Positions 33,288 to 43,065 are shown, counted from the stretch's first letter. The stretch is 64,000 nt of DNA from Variovorax sp. J2L1-78 (GCF_030317205.1 NZ_JASZYB010000004.1:310001-374000); one strand, 5' to 3'. Translations and numbers: made by a program. The notes: generated by a model from the letters alone, not told the origin.

Positions 33288-34847
33288 ATGACCTTGCCTC
33301 CCCCCCAACCACGCGTGGCCGCCGCCGCGCCCGCCACCACCCGCCGGGATACCGGCGCCCTGGTCGCCCTCTGCCTCGTCGCGCTCATGTTCGGGCTCGA
33401 AATCTCCAGCGTGCCGGTGATCCTGCCCGCGCTGGAGCAGCGTCTGCACGCCGACTTCCAGGATGCCCAATGGATCATGAACGCCTACACCCTGGCCTGC
33501 ACCTCGGTGCTGATGGCCGCCGGCACACTGGCCGACCGGTATGGCCGGCGCCGCGTGCTGGTGGCGAGCTTGTGGCTCTTCGGCGTGGCGTCGCTGGCCT
33601 GCGGCTGGGCGTCCAGTGCGCCGATGCTGATCGCAGCGCGCTTCGCGCAGGGAGTGGGTGCCGGCGCCATGATGATCTGCCAGTTCGCCATCCTCTCCCA
33701 GCAGTTCCGCGAACCCGCCGCGCGCTCGCGGGCCTTCGCCCTGTGGGGCGTGGTCGCCGGCATCGGACTCGGCTTCGGCCCGCTGGTGGGCGCGGCCATC
33801 GTGGCCCTGGCCGACTGGCGCTGGGTCTTCCTGGTGCACGCGCCCCTCGCCCTGCTCACGCTGGGCCTGGTCCGCGCCAGCGTGCAGGAGTCGCGAGACC
33901 CCGACGCGCACCGGCTCGACGCAATCGGCATGCTCGCGCTCACCCTCGCGGTGTTCGCACTGGTCTACTTCATCACCCTGGGCACGGTGCAGGGCTTCGC
34001 CCACCCGCTCGGCCTGGCCTGGCTGGCGGGCGCGGTGCTGAGCTTCGTGCTCTTCATCGTGGCCGAGCGGCGCAGTGCGCACCCCTTGTTCGATTTCTCG
34101 GTCTTTCGCATCCACCGCTTCAACGGCGCGTTGATGGGCTCCATCGGCATGAACTTCAGCTTCTGGCCGTTCATGATCTATCTGCCCATCTACTTCCAGG
34201 CGGCGCTGGCGTACGACGTGATGCGTGCCGGCTGGGCCCTGCTGGCCTACACGCTGCCCGCCCTGCTGGTGCCGCCGCTGGCCGAACGGCTGGCCCTGCG
34301 CCACGGCGTGGAGCGCGTCATCCCGGCAGGCCTTGGCCTGATGGCGGCAGCCTTCCTGCTCATGGCCTGGGGCAACGCACGCGGCAGTGGTACGGCGGTG
34401 ATCGTCGCCTGCCTGGCTGCCGGGGTCGGCCTAGGGCTGACGAACTCGCCCGTCACCAACACCACCACCGGCTCGGTGACGGCCGCGCGTGCCGGCATGG
34501 CTTCGGGCATCGACTTCAGCGCACGGCTGATCACGCTGGCCGTCAACATCGCGCTGATGGGCTTCGTGCTGGTGAGCGGCATCGCGCGCCACCTGGGCGA
34601 ATCCGGGCTGCGCATCGAGCCTGCACGGTTGGCGCTCCTGGCGCAGGACGTCGCGGCAGGCCGGCTGAACATCCTGGCGGGAGCGGCCGGCCTGGGACAG
34701 GCGGCCCTGCGCCAGGGCTTCGGCGACACGATGCGCTACGCCGGCATCGGCGTCGGGCTGCTGGCGCTGGCGAGCCACGCCTTTTTCAGGCGCAGCCGGC
34801 GTGCGCCCGCTGCGGTTGCGCTTCCGCCGCCGGCCTGCGCCGAGTGA
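33288..34847 (+). CDS. MFS transporter, DHA2 family (14 membrane segments)
   Basis: A 519-residue inner-membrane antiporter of the DHA2 drug:H+ group. MFS motif A is GTLADRYGRRRVLVASLWLF, and motif C-like GVVAGIGLGFGPLVGA lies in helix 5. About 14 hydrophobic helices are visible. It probably exports toxic organic compounds using the proton gradient. It is divergent from the LysR gene at 32251-33225, its probable regulator, and convergent with polA, from which it is separated by only 15 bases with no visible terminator. Confidence 0.92.
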   Translation: MTLPPPQPRVAAAAPATTRRDTGALVALCLVALMFGLEISSVPVILPALEQRLHADFQDAQWIMNAYTLACTSVLMAAGTLADRYGRRRVLVASLWLFGVASLACGWASSAPMLIAARFAQGVGAGAMMICQFAILSQQFREPAARSRAFALWGVVAGIGLGFGPLVGAAIVALADWRWVFLVHAPLALLTLGLVRASVQESRDPDAHRLDAIGMLALTLAVFALVYFITLGTVQGFAHPLGLAWLAGAVLSFVLFIVAERRSAHPLFDFSVFRIHRFNGALMGSIGMNFSFWPFMIYLPIYFQAALAYDVMRAGWALLAYTLPALLVPPLAERLALRHGVERVIPAGLGLMAAAFLLMAWGNARGSGTAVIVACLAAGVGLGLTNSPVTNTTTGSVTAARAGMASGIDFSARLITLAVNIALMGFVLVSGIARHLGESGLRIEPARLALLAQDVAAGRLNILAGAAGLGQAALRQGFGDTMRYAGIGVGLLALASHAFFRRSRRAPAAVALPPPACAE

Positions 34848-34862
34848 AGGCCCGGCAAAGAC

Positions 34863-37679
34863 TCAGTGCGCCTGGTCCCAGTTGGGCCCGACACCGAGCT
34901 CGGCCAGCAGCGGCACCTTGAGCTCGGCCACACCGGCCATCAGCTTCGGGATCTCGCTGCGCACCCATTCGACCTCGGTCTCGGGCACCTCGAACACCAG
35001 TTCGTCGTGCACCTGCATGATCATCTTGGTGGCGCGCTGCTCCACGTCGAGCACGTCCTGCACCTTGACCATGCTCAGCTTGATCAGGTCGGCCGCCGTG
35101 CCCTGCATCGGCGCGTTGATGGCCGCGCGCTCGGCGCCGCCGCGGCGCGGGCCGTTGGGCGAGTTGATCTCGGGCAGGTACAGGCGCCGGCCGAACACGG
35201 TCTCGACGTAGCCCTTTTCCTTGGCGCTGGCGCGGGTCTCGTCCATGTAGGCCTTCACGCCCGGGTAGCGCGCGAAGTAGCGGTCGATGTACGACGCAGC
35301 GGCCTTGGTCTCGATGCCCAGGTTCTTGGCCAGGCCGAAGCTGCTCATGCCGTAGATCAGGCCGAAGTTGATGACCTTGGCGTAGCGGCGCTGCTCGCTC
35401 GACACCTGGTCCACCTCGACGCCGAACACCTCGGCCGCCGTCGCGCGGTGCACGTCGAGCCCTTCGGTGAAGGCCCGCAGCAGCGATTCGTCGCCGCTGA
35501 TGTGCGCCATGATGCGCAGCTCGATCTGCGAGTAGTCGGCGCTGGCGATCACGCTGCCCGGCGGCGCCACGAAGGCCTCGCGCACCCGCCGGCCTTCGGC
35601 GGTGCGGATCGGGATGTTCTGCAGGTTCGGGTCGTTGCTGCTGAGCCGGCCGGTGACGGCCACCGCCTGCGCGTAATGCGTGTGCACGCGCCCGGTCCGC
35701 GGGTTGGCCAGCTGGCCCAGCTTGTCGGTGTAGGTGCCCTTGAGCTTCGACAGGCTGCGGTGTTCCAGCAGCTTGGCCGGCAGCGGGAAGTCGTCGGCCA
35801 GCTTCTCCAGCACCTCTTCGTCGGTGCTGGGCGCGCCGCTGGGCGTCTTCTTGACGACGGGCAGGCCCAGCTTGGTGAAGAGGATCTCGCCGATCTGCTT
35901 GGGGCTGCCCAGGTTGAAGGGCTGGCCGGCGAGTTCGTAGGCCTCCTGCTCCAGCTGCATGATGCGGGTGCCGAGTGCGTGGCTCTGCGCGGCCAGCGTG
36001 GGCGCGTCGATCAGCACACCGTTGCGCTCGATGCGGTAGAGCGCCTCGCTGCTGGCCATCTCCAGTTCGTAGACGAAGCGCAGCTTCCCGTCGGCCTCCA
36101 GCTGGGGCCACAGCACGCGGTGCACGTCGAGCGTCTGGTCGCTGTCCTCGCAGGAATACTCCGCCGCCTTGTCGATCGCGACCTGGCTGAACGAGATCTG
36201 CTTGGCGCCCTTGCCGCAGAGGTCTTCGTAGTCGATGCCGCTGCGGCCCAGGTGGCGCTCGGCCAGGCTGGCCAGGCCGTGCGGCCGGTGCACTTCGAGC
36301 ACGTAGCTCTGCAGCATGGTGTCGTGGGCGTAGCCCTGCACCTCGATGCCGTGGTTGGCGAGCACGTGCCGGTCGTACTTGACGTGCTGGCCGAGTTTCT
36401 TCTTCGCACCGTTCTCCAGCCAGGGCTTGAGGCGCGCGAGCACCTCGTCGCGCGGCAGCTGCTCGGGCGCATCGGGGTAGTTGTGCGCGACCGGGATGTA
36501 GGCCGCCTCGCCCGGCGTCACGCTGAAGCTCAGGCCCACGATCTCGGCGCGCATCTCGTCGAGCGAAGTGGTTTCGGTGTCGATCGCCACCAGGTCGGCG
36601 GCCTCGATCTTGGCGAGCCAGGCGTCGAACTGCGCCCAGGTCATCACCGTGTCGTAGGCCAGGTTGCTGGCCTTCTCGGCGGCCTCGTCGCCCAGACTGT
36701 CGACAGCAGGTTCATCGAACAGGCCGGGGCCGGCATCACTCGCCGCGCTTTTCTTCTTGCGGTTGTTCTCTTCGATGAGTTCCGGCGGCACCGCGTGGGA
36801 CTCGAGCGTCTTGACCAGGCTCTTGAAGCCATAGGTCTCGTAGAAGCTCTTGAGCGCATCGACCTGCTGCGGGCCGATGGCGATGCCGTCGAGCGCGGGC
36901 AGACCCGCGATGTGCTCGGCCAGGTCGCAGTCGGTACGGATGGTCACCAGCCGGCGCCCCTGCGGCAGCCAGTCGAGCGCCTTGCGCAGGTTCTCGCCGG
37001 CCTGGCCCTTGATCTCGTCGGCGTGCGCGACCAGTTCGTCGAGCGAGCCGTACTGCAGCAGCCACTTGGCCGCCGTCTTCGGCCCGACCTTCTCGACGCC
37101 CGGCACGTTGTCGACCGTGTCGCCCACCAGCGTCTGGTAGTCGACCATCAGCGACGGCGGCACGCCGAACTCGGCCGTGACGCCGGCCACGTCGCGCTTC
37201 TTGCCGTTCATCGTGTCGATGATGGTGATGTGCTCGTCGACCAGCTGGCTCATGTCCTTGTCGCCGCTGGACACGATGACTTCGATGCCCTGCAGCGCGG
37301 CGGTCTTGGCCAGCGTGCCGATCACGTCGTCGGCCTCCACCAGCGGCACGTGCAGCACCGGCCAGCCGAGCAGCCGCACCACCTCGTGGATCGGTGGGAT
37401 CTGGCTGCGCAGGTCGTCGGGCATCGGCGAGCGGTTGGCCTTGTAGGCGGGGTACCAGTCGTCGCGGAAGGTCTTGCCGGGCGCGTCGAACACGCAGGCG
37501 GCATAGTCGGCGCGCACCTCGCGGCGCAGCGACTGCATCATGTTGATCATCCCGCGGATGGCGCCGGTGGCGGGGCTGCTCGGGTCGCCGGGCACGGCCC
37601 GCAGGTCGGGCATGGCGTGGAAGGCGCGGTAAAGGTAGCTCGAACCATCCACGAGCAGCAGCGTTTTCTTGTCGGTCAT
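34863..37679 (-). CDS. polA: DNA polymerase I
   Basis: A 938-residue repair and primer-removal polymerase with all three domains. The N-terminal 5'-nuclease has LLLVDGSSYLYRAFHA, DADDVIGTLA-like EADDVIGTLA and SSGDKDMSQLV. The 3'-5' proofreading domain keeps the acidic residues (LVAIDTETTSLDE, and YSCEDSDQTLDVH), so it should be active. The polymerase domain has motif A DYSQIELRIMAH, motif B RRYAKVINFGLIYGMSSFG and motif C QVHDELVFEVPE. Length matches other betaproteobacterial PolA proteins. ATG at 37679 gives MTDKKTLLLVDGSS; the open frame extends upstream without similarity. Confidence 0.98.
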   Translation of the reverse strand: MTDKKTLLLVDGSSYLYRAFHAMPDLRAVPGDPSSPATGAIRGMINMMQSLRREVRADYAACVFDAPGKTFRDDWYPAYKANRSPMPDDLRSQIPPIHEVVRLLGWPVLHVPLVEADDVIGTLAKTAALQGIEVIVSSGDKDMSQLVDEHITIIDTMNGKKRDVAGVTAEFGVPPSLMVDYQTLVGDTVDNVPGVEKVGPKTAAKWLLQYGSLDELVAHADEIKGQAGENLRKALDWLPQGRRLVTIRTDCDLAEHIAGLPALDGIAIGPQQVDALKSFYETYGFKSLVKTLESHAVPPELIEENNRKKKSAASDAGPGLFDEPAVDSLGDEAAEKASNLAYDTVMTWAQFDAWLAKIEAADLVAIDTETTSLDEMRAEIVGLSFSVTPGEAAYIPVAHNYPDAPEQLPRDEVLARLKPWLENGAKKKLGQHVKYDRHVLANHGIEVQGYAHDTMLQSYVLEVHRPHGLASLAERHLGRSGIDYEDLCGKGAKQISFSQVAIDKAAEYSCEDSDQTLDVHRVLWPQLEADGKLRFVYELEMASSEALYRIERNGVLIDAPTLAAQSHALGTRIMQLEQEAYELAGQPFNLGSPKQIGEILFTKLGLPVVKKTPSGAPSTDEEVLEKLADDFPLPAKLLEHRSLSKLKGTYTDKLGQLANPRTGRVHTHYAQAVAVTGRLSSNDPNLQNIPIRTAEGRRVREAFVAPPGSVIASADYSQIELRIMAHISGDESLLRAFTEGLDVHRATAAEVFGVEVDQVSSEQRRYAKVINFGLIYGMSSFGLAKNLGIETKAAASYIDRYFARYPGVKAYMDETRASAKEKGYVETVFGRRLYLPEINSPNGPRRGGAERAAINAPMQGTAADLIKLSMVKVQDVLDVEQRATKMIMQVHDELVFEVPETEVEWVRSEIPKLMAGVAELKVPLLAELGVGPNWDQAH

Positions 37680-37785
37680 CGGGCCATTTTGCCCGCCCGG
37701 CGCGGCGGCACGGACACCGCGGCGTACGTGCCTGCAGTACACCCTGTCACGCCCCGCGCCGACAGCGGGAATGCAGGCCGGCACC

Positions 37786-37791
37786 TACAAT
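37786..37791 (+). promoter_or_regulatory. Possible -10 box of the DUF2782 gene
   Basis: TACAAT lies 6 bases before the ATG. If it is used, the transcript would begin at or next to the start codon (leaderless). No convincing -35 was seen. Confidence 0.3.
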
Positions 37792-37797
37792 TGCGTC

Positions 37798-38166
37798 ATG
37801 GCCTCCAACCCGCTCTCCTTCTTCCGCCACGCGCTACTGGCTCTCGTCTGCGCCGTGCCCGTCGTCGCCGTCCAGGCCCAGACCGCCGCGCAGCCCGCGC
37901 CCGTTCCGCCTGCCGAGGCAAAGGCCGAAGCCCGGGCCGAGGCGCGACGCAACCAGAAGATCGAGAACATCCACGTCGAGGACGGCGGTGCCGCGGTCGA
38001 CGAGGTGCGCTATGGCGGCCAGACCCAGAGCATCACGGTGCAGCCCAAGGCCAACGTGCCGTCCTACCAGGTGCTGCCCAATGACGGCGGCCGGGAACGG
38101 CAGGGCCAGTCGGAAACAGGCAGCGGTGGCAACGGCCAGCGCGTCTGGAACGTGATGAAGTTCTGA
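37798..38166 (+). CDS. DUF2782 family periplasmic protein
   Basis: A 122-residue exported protein with a signal peptide (ALLALVCAVPVVAVQAQ), an Ala/Glu/Arg-rich linker, and the DUF2782 core NQKIENIHVEDGGAAVDEVR, YGGQTQSITVQP and YQVLPNDG. The function of the family is unknown. In Comamonadaceae it regularly lies between polA and the homoserine kinase gene, as here. No ribosome-binding site is evident ahead of the ATG. It is divergent from polA. Confidence 0.85.
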   Translation: MASNPLSFFRHALLALVCAVPVVAVQAQTAAQPAPVPPAEAKAEARAEARRNQKIENIHVEDGGAAVDEVRYGGQTQSITVQPKANVPSYQVLPNDGGRERQGQSETGSGGNGQRVWNVMKF

Positions 38167-38173
38167 GCCGGGC

Positions 38174-39223
38174 GTGGCGGTCTACACCGACGTCGGGTTC
38201 GACGAAGCGGACGCGCTCGTGCAGCGCCTGGGCCTGGGCGCACTGCGCGAATTCGAAGGCATCCAGGGCGGCATCGAGAACACCAACTACTTTGCGACGA
38301 CCGACCAGGGCGCCTACGTCCTGACGCTGTTCGAGCGCCTGGGCCGCGAGCAGCTGCCGTATTACCTGTGCCTGATGAAGCACCTGGCGGCACGCGGCAT
38401 TCCAGTGCCGGCGCCGATCGCCGACCCTGCGGTGACGCCGCCCAAGGTCGTGGGGCTGGAACGGCCCGCCGATGCGCCTTGCGAGCTGGTGCACCTCGTG
38501 GCCGGCAAGCCGGCCGCCGTGGTGCAGCGGCTGTCGGGCCGCAGCGAGCTGGCGCCCGGCGCGACGCACTGCGCCGAACTGGGTCGGTGGCTCGCACGCA
38601 TGCACCTGGCGGGCCGCGACTTCGACCGCGTGCAGCCCAACCTGCGCGGTCTGGCGTGGTGGAACGCCACCGCCCCGGTCGTCCTGCCGCACCTCGACGA
38701 ATCGCAGGCGGCCCTGCTGCGCGGCGAACTGGCCTACCAGAACCACGTCGCCCAGTCTTCCGCCTACGCGGCCTTGCCGCGTGGCCCGGTGCACGCCGAC
38801 CTGTTCCGCGACAACGCGATGTTCGACACCACCGCCGATGGCGAACAGCCCCGGCTGAGCGGCGTCTTCGACTTCTACTTCGCCGGTACCGACACCTGGC
38901 TGTTCGACCTGGCGGTCTGCCTGAACGACTGGGCGGTCGACCTGCCCACCGGTGCCCACGACCCGCTGCGCGCCGACGCCCTGCTGGCCGCCTACATGGG
39001 GGTACGCCCGCTGACCGGCGCCGAGCGCGCGCTGCTGCCCGCCATGCTGCGCGCCGCCGCCCTGCGCTTCTGGATCTCGCGCCTGTGGGACTTCCACCTG
39101 CCGCGCGAGGCGAGCATGCTGAAGGCGCACGACCCCACCCATTTCGAGCGGGTGCTGCGCGAACGCGCGCGCCAGCCGCTCGCGGCGCCCTCACCGAGCG
39201 CCACCGCCCCACTGGCGGCCTGA
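38174..39223 (+). CDS. thrB: Homoserine kinase (APH-like family)
   Basis: A 349-residue kinase that phosphorylates homoserine in threonine synthesis. It is of the choline-kinase/APH fold type used by many proteobacteria rather than the GHMP type. The start MAVYTDVGFDEADALVQRLG and the ATP-binding GIQGGIENTNYFATT are family-specific. The catalytic loop is GPVHADLFRDNAMF and the Mg-binding Asp is in GVFDFYFAGTD. The length is somewhat above the usual 315-320, owing to a C-terminal Pro/Ala-rich tail. The start is GTG, 7 bases after the DUF2782 stop. Other thr genes are not in the window. Confidence 0.95.
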   Translation: MAVYTDVGFDEADALVQRLGLGALREFEGIQGGIENTNYFATTDQGAYVLTLFERLGREQLPYYLCLMKHLAARGIPVPAPIADPAVTPPKVVGLERPADAPCELVHLVAGKPAAVVQRLSGRSELAPGATHCAELGRWLARMHLAGRDFDRVQPNLRGLAWWNATAPVVLPHLDESQAALLRGELAYQNHVAQSSAYAALPRGPVHADLFRDNAMFDTTADGEQPRLSGVFDFYFAGTDTWLFDLAVCLNDWAVDLPTGAHDPLRADALLAAYMGVRPLTGAERALLPAMLRAAALRFWISRLWDFHLPREASMLKAHDPTHFERVLRERARQPLAAPSPSATAPLAA

Positions 39224-39233
39224 ACGGATCCCG

Positions 39234-40025
39234 ATGAAACTGAATATCGTCCCGGCACGCACCGGTGTGCTGTGGGTTCGCACCGGCCTGCAGACCTTCG
39301 CCAAGCGGCCCCTCGCCTTCGTCTCGCTCTTCTTCTTTTTCATGGCGCTGGTATCGATCGCCTCGCAGGTGCCGCTGATGGGCACCGCGATCGCGCTGAT
39401 GCTGCTGCCGACCATGACGCTCGGCCTGATGGCTGCCACCGCCGAGGCCGCGCGGGCCGGCGCCGGCGCGAAGCCCCCGGCCGCCGCCGTGTTCCTGGCG
39501 GCACTGCAGGCCGCGCGCACCGGCTTCCGGCCGATGCTGGTGCTCGGCGTGCTCTACGCCGTGCTCTTCATGCTCGTGATGGGCATCTCCGCGCTGGCCG
39601 ATGGCGGACAGTTCGCCAAGGTCTACCTGATGGGCGGCACGGTGAGCCGCGAGATGGCCGAAGCCGGCGACTTCCAGGCGGCGCTTTGGATCGCCATGCT
39701 GCTGTACCTGCCGCTGTCGCTCGCCTTCTGGCATGCCCCGGCGCTGGTGCACTGGCACGGCGTGCCGCCGGCCAAGAGCCTGTTCTTCAGCTTCGTCGCC
39801 TGCTTCAAGAACTTCGGCGCCCTCTTCGTCTTCGGGCTGGTCTGGGTCGGTGTGTTCATCGGCTCGGGCATCGTGTTGAGCCTGATCGCCACGCTGTTCG
39901 CCGCGGTCGCCGGCGAAGGTGCAGGCGCCGCGGCCGGGGCGTTGATGCTCGGGGGCGCGATGGTGATGGCGGCGATGTTCTTCACCAGCACCTGGTTCAC
40001 CTTCCGGGATTCGTTCCTGGACTGA
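39234..40025 (+). CDS. BPSS1780 family membrane protein
   Basis: A 263-residue inner-membrane protein with six predicted hydrophobic segments. It starts with MKLNIVPARTGVLWVRTGLQTF, which is characteristic of the betaproteobacterial BPSS1780 family, and includes RPLAFVSLFFFFMALVSIAS and FWHAPALVHWHGVPPAKSLFFS. The function is unknown. It follows thrB by 10 bases and is convergent with uvrD with 15 bases between. Confidence 0.85.
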   Translation: MKLNIVPARTGVLWVRTGLQTFAKRPLAFVSLFFFFMALVSIASQVPLMGTAIALMLLPTMTLGLMAATAEAARAGAGAKPPAAAVFLAALQAARTGFRPMLVLGVLYAVLFMLVMGISALADGGQFAKVYLMGGTVSREMAEAGDFQAALWIAMLLYLPLSLAFWHAPALVHWHGVPPAKSLFFSFVACFKNFGALFVFGLVWVGVFIGSGIVLSLIATLFAAVAGEGAGAAAGALMLGGAMVMAAMFFTSTWFTFRDSFLD

Positions 40026-40040
40026 CGTCCGGCGCCGTCG

Positions 40041-42470
40041 TCAAACCGGCGTGAGTTTGGCAACCGACAGCGCCAGCCACTTCACGCCGTGGCGCGGGAA
40101 GTTGATCTGTGCACGCGCATCGTCGCCGGTGCCTTCCAGCGCCACCACGGTGCCTTCGCCGAACTTGTTGTGGAACACCTGCATGCCCGAGCGCAGGCCG
40201 TGTGAAGGCGCGGCCTTCTGCGGCGGCACGGGCGGGCTTGCGAACGACTCCTTGCCGAAGCCACCACCGCCATAGCTGCTGCCGCCACCGGCACCGCGCG
40301 AGGTCGCATAGCCGCCGCCATAACCGAAGGCCGAGGGCGCGAAGCCCTGGTTCTTCGGCGTCAGCCACTTGAGCGCGCCTTCGGGCAGCTCGTCGTAGAA
40401 GCGGCTCTTGAGGTTGTAGCGGGTCTGGCCGTGCAGCATGCGCGTCTGCGAATGGCTCATGTACAGGCGCTGGCGGGCGCGCGTGATGGCGACGTACATC
40501 AGGCGGCGTTCTTCCTCGAGCCCGTCGAAGTCGCTCATCGAGTTCTCGTGCGGGAACAGGCCCTCTTCCATGCCGGTGATGAACACGCAGTCGAACTCCA
40601 GGCCCTTGGCCGCATGCACTGTCATCAGCTGCACGGCGTCCTGCCCGGCCTGGGCCTGGTTGTCGCCGGACTCGAGCGCGGCGTGGGTCAGGAAGGCGGC
40701 GAGCGGGCTCAGCGTCTCGCCGGTTTCGGCGTCGGGCGCGAGCGGCTCGATCGCCTCGTCCAGCACCGGTCGGTTCGGGTCCAGGCCCTGGCTCGCCGGC
40801 GACTGCCGCAGCTCGTCCACCGGCAGCGCCACCGCATCGCGGCCGAAGCCTTCCTGCGTGACGAAGCTCTCGGCCGCGTTCACCAGTTCTTCCAGGTTCT
40901 CGATGCGGTCGGCGCCTTCGCGGTCGGCCTTGTAGTGCTCGACGAGCCCGCTGTGATCCAGCACCAGCTCGATGATCTCGCGCAGCGAGATGCCGACCGT
41001 CTGCTCGCGCAGCACGTCGATCTTGGCGACGAAGGCCGACAGGTTGGCGCCGGCCTTGCCGCCGACGGCGCTCACGGCGTCGTGCAATGAATGGCCGGCG
41101 GCACGGGCCGCGTCCTGCAGCAGCTCGATGCTGCGCGCGCCGATGCCGCGAGGCGGGAAGTTGACGATGCGCAGGAAGCTGGTGTCGTCGTCCTTGTTCT
41201 CGAGCAGACGCAGGTAGGCCAGCGCATGCTTGATCTCGGCGCGCTCGAAGAAGCGCAGGCCGCCGTACACGCGGTACGGCACGGCGGCGTTGAACAACGC
41301 CGTCTCGATCACCCGGCTCTGCGCATTGCTGCGGTAGAGCACGGCCATCTCCTTGCGCTCGATGCCGTCGCGTGCAAGCTGGCGCATCTCCTCGACCATC
41401 CATTGCGCCTCGGCGAAGTCGCTGGTGGCCTCGTACACACGCACCGGTTCGCCGGGGCCCTGTTCCGTGCGCAGGTTCTTGCCCAGGCGCTTGGTGTTGT
41501 GGCCGATCAGCGCATTGGCCGAGTCGAGGATGTTGCTGAAGCTGCGGTAGTTCTGCTCGAGCTTGATCTGGTGCTGCACGTCGAACTCGCGCACGAAGTC
41601 GGCCATGTTGCCCACGCGTGCACCGCGGAAGGCGTAGATGCTCTGGTCGTCGTCGCCCACCGCGATGACGCTGCTGTCGCCCGGCACGAAGCGGCCGTCG
41701 ACCGTCTGGCCCGACAGCATCTTGATCCAGGCGTACTGCAGGCGGTTGGTGTCCTGGAACTCGTCGATCAGGATGTGGCGGAAGCGCCGCTGGTAGTGCT
41801 CGCGGACCGGGTCGTTGTCGCGCAGCAGCTCGTAGCTGCGCAGCATCAGTTCGCCGAAGTCGACCACGCCTTCGCGCTGGCACTGCTCTTCGTAGAGCTG
41901 GTAGATCTCGACCTTCTTGCGGTCGTCTTCGCTGCGCACCTCGACATCGCGCGGACGCAGCCCGTCTTCCTTGGCGCCGGCAATGAACCACTGCGTCTGC
42001 TTGGCCGGAAAACGCTCGTCGTCGACGTTGAACTGCTTCATCAGCCGCTTGATGGCCGAGAGCTGGTCCTGCGTGTCGAGGATCTGGAAGGTCGACGGCA
42101 GGTTGGCCAATTTCCAGTGCGCGCGCAGGAAGCGGTTGCACAGGCCGTGGAAGGTGCCGATCCACATGCCGCGCACATTGACCGGCAGCATCGCGGTCAG
42201 CCGCGTCATCATCTCCTTCGCCGCCTTGTTAGTGAAGGTCACGGCGAGGATGCCGCCAGGCGACACCTGGCCGGTCTGCATCAGCCAGGCGATGCGGGTG
42301 GTGAGCACCCGCGTCTTGCCGGAGCCGGCCCCGGCGAGGATCAGCGCGTTGCCGGCAGGCAGCGTGACCGCCGCGAGCTGCTCGGGGTTGAGGTTGGCGA
42401 GCAGGGGCGAAGCGGCCGCTGGGAAAGAGGGGGCGCCGGCGGAGGCGTCGTGCGAGCCGAAAAGGGACAT
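40041..42470 (-). CDS. uvrD: UvrD-family superfamily 1 DNA helicase
   Basis: An 809-residue 3'-5' helicase for nucleotide-excision and mismatch repair. Motif I (Walker A) is ILAGAGSGKTRV (44-55), motif Ia AVTFTNKAAKEM, motif II LIDEFQDTN, motif III VGDDDQSIYAFRGA, motif IV QNYRS, motif V TVHAAKGLEFD and motif VI VAITRARQRLYMSHS. The C-terminal end QVFHNKFGEGTVVALEG is the family's terminal Tudor-like domain, preceded by a Gly/Ser-rich linker (GGGYATSRGAGGGSSYGGGG). It is longer than the 720-residue E. coli protein. ATG at 42470 starts MSLFGSHDAS. Confidence 0.96.
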   Translation of the reverse strand: MSLFGSHDASAGAPSFPAAASPLLANLNPEQLAAVTLPAGNALILAGAGSGKTRVLTTRIAWLMQTGQVSPGGILAVTFTNKAAKEMMTRLTAMLPVNVRGMWIGTFHGLCNRFLRAHWKLANLPSTFQILDTQDQLSAIKRLMKQFNVDDERFPAKQTQWFIAGAKEDGLRPRDVEVRSEDDRKKVEIYQLYEEQCQREGVVDFGELMLRSYELLRDNDPVREHYQRRFRHILIDEFQDTNRLQYAWIKMLSGQTVDGRFVPGDSSVIAVGDDDQSIYAFRGARVGNMADFVREFDVQHQIKLEQNYRSFSNILDSANALIGHNTKRLGKNLRTEQGPGEPVRVYEATSDFAEAQWMVEEMRQLARDGIERKEMAVLYRSNAQSRVIETALFNAAVPYRVYGGLRFFERAEIKHALAYLRLLENKDDDTSFLRIVNFPPRGIGARSIELLQDAARAAGHSLHDAVSAVGGKAGANLSAFVAKIDVLREQTVGISLREIIELVLDHSGLVEHYKADREGADRIENLEELVNAAESFVTQEGFGRDAVALPVDELRQSPASQGLDPNRPVLDEAIEPLAPDAETGETLSPLAAFLTHAALESGDNQAQAGQDAVQLMTVHAAKGLEFDCVFITGMEEGLFPHENSMSDFDGLEEERRLMYVAITRARQRLYMSHSQTRMLHGQTRYNLKSRFYDELPEGALKWLTPKNQGFAPSAFGYGGGYATSRGAGGGSSYGGGGFGKESFASPPVPPQKAAPSHGLRSGMQVFHNKFGEGTVVALEGTGDDARAQINFPRHGVKWLALSVAKLTPV

Positions 42471-42514
42471 CCCGGCATTGTAGGAACCCGGGGTGCGCGC
42501 GGCGCCCTCGCTGC

Positions 42515-42967
42515 TTATTTCACCAGCTTCAGCGTGCCCTTCATGATCGCCGAGTGGCCGGGGAAGGAACAGAAGTAGGTGTAGCTCTCGGCCGCGCCGA
42601 GCTTGGCCACCGCAAAGGTCACACTGTCGCTTTCGCCACCGCCGACGATTTTGGTGTGGGCCACGACGCGCGCGTCGCCAGCCTTCACATAGTTCTGCGG
42701 CAGGCCGGCCGCGATGCCGTCGGTTGCGACGGCCTGCACGTCGGCCGTCTTCGCCAGCACCCAGTTGTGGCCCATGGCCTGCTTCGGCAGCTTGCCGGCG
42801 TGCTTGAGCTTGACGGTGAAGTCCTTGCACGTCTTGCTCACCTCGAGGGTGGCCTTGTTGAACTGCATGGCGTCGTTGCCTTCGATTTCGACGGTGCAGT
42901 CGGCGGCGAAGACGGAAGACGAGGCAAGTGCCAGAACGGCGATGGCGGCGAGACGATGGCGAAGCAT
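42515..42967 (-). CDS. azu: Azurin (blue copper electron-transfer protein)
   Basis: A 150-residue periplasmic cupredoxin with signal peptide MLRHRLAAIAVLALASSSVFA. All copper ligands are present: His67 in MGHNW, Cys133 and His138 in YFCSFPGH, and Met142 in SAIM. Cys24 and Cys47 can form the usual disulfide. Azurin carries electrons in the periplasm, often for denitrification or peroxide reduction. The gene is divergent from ompW, and an FNR/Anr-like box lies about 91 bases ahead of the start with a GACAAT -10 candidate 33 bases from the box centre, so low oxygen probably induces it. Confidence 0.97.
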   Translation of the reverse strand: MLRHRLAAIAVLALASSSVFAADCTVEIEGNDAMQFNKATLEVSKTCKDFTVKLKHAGKLPKQAMGHNWVLAKTADVQAVATDGIAAGLPQNYVKAGDARVVAHTKIVGGGESDSVTFAVAKLGAAESYTYFCSFPGHSAIMKGTLKLVK

Positions 42968-43051
42968 GGGAAGGGACTCCAGGAATGACGGCCGCGGCAC
43001 CGGAGTGCGCCGCGGTGCACGCATTGTCGAGCGCAGCCACCGGCAAACACT

Positions 43052-43065
43052 GACCTGCATCAAGC
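43052..43065. promoter_or_regulatory. FNR/Anr-like box, placed for azurin
   Basis: CTGACCTGCATCAA resembles TTGAT-N4-ATCAA, with one perfect half. The azurin -10 candidate GACAAT (43023-43028, minus strand) is centred 33 bases away, matching a class II site near -41.5. Confidence 0.6.

Noticed and set aside
34866..38084. Open frame of more than 1000 codons on the plus strand opposite polA
   Set aside because: It mirrors the polA codons, has His/Gln/Arg-biased composition and no domain. It is a GC-driven shadow.
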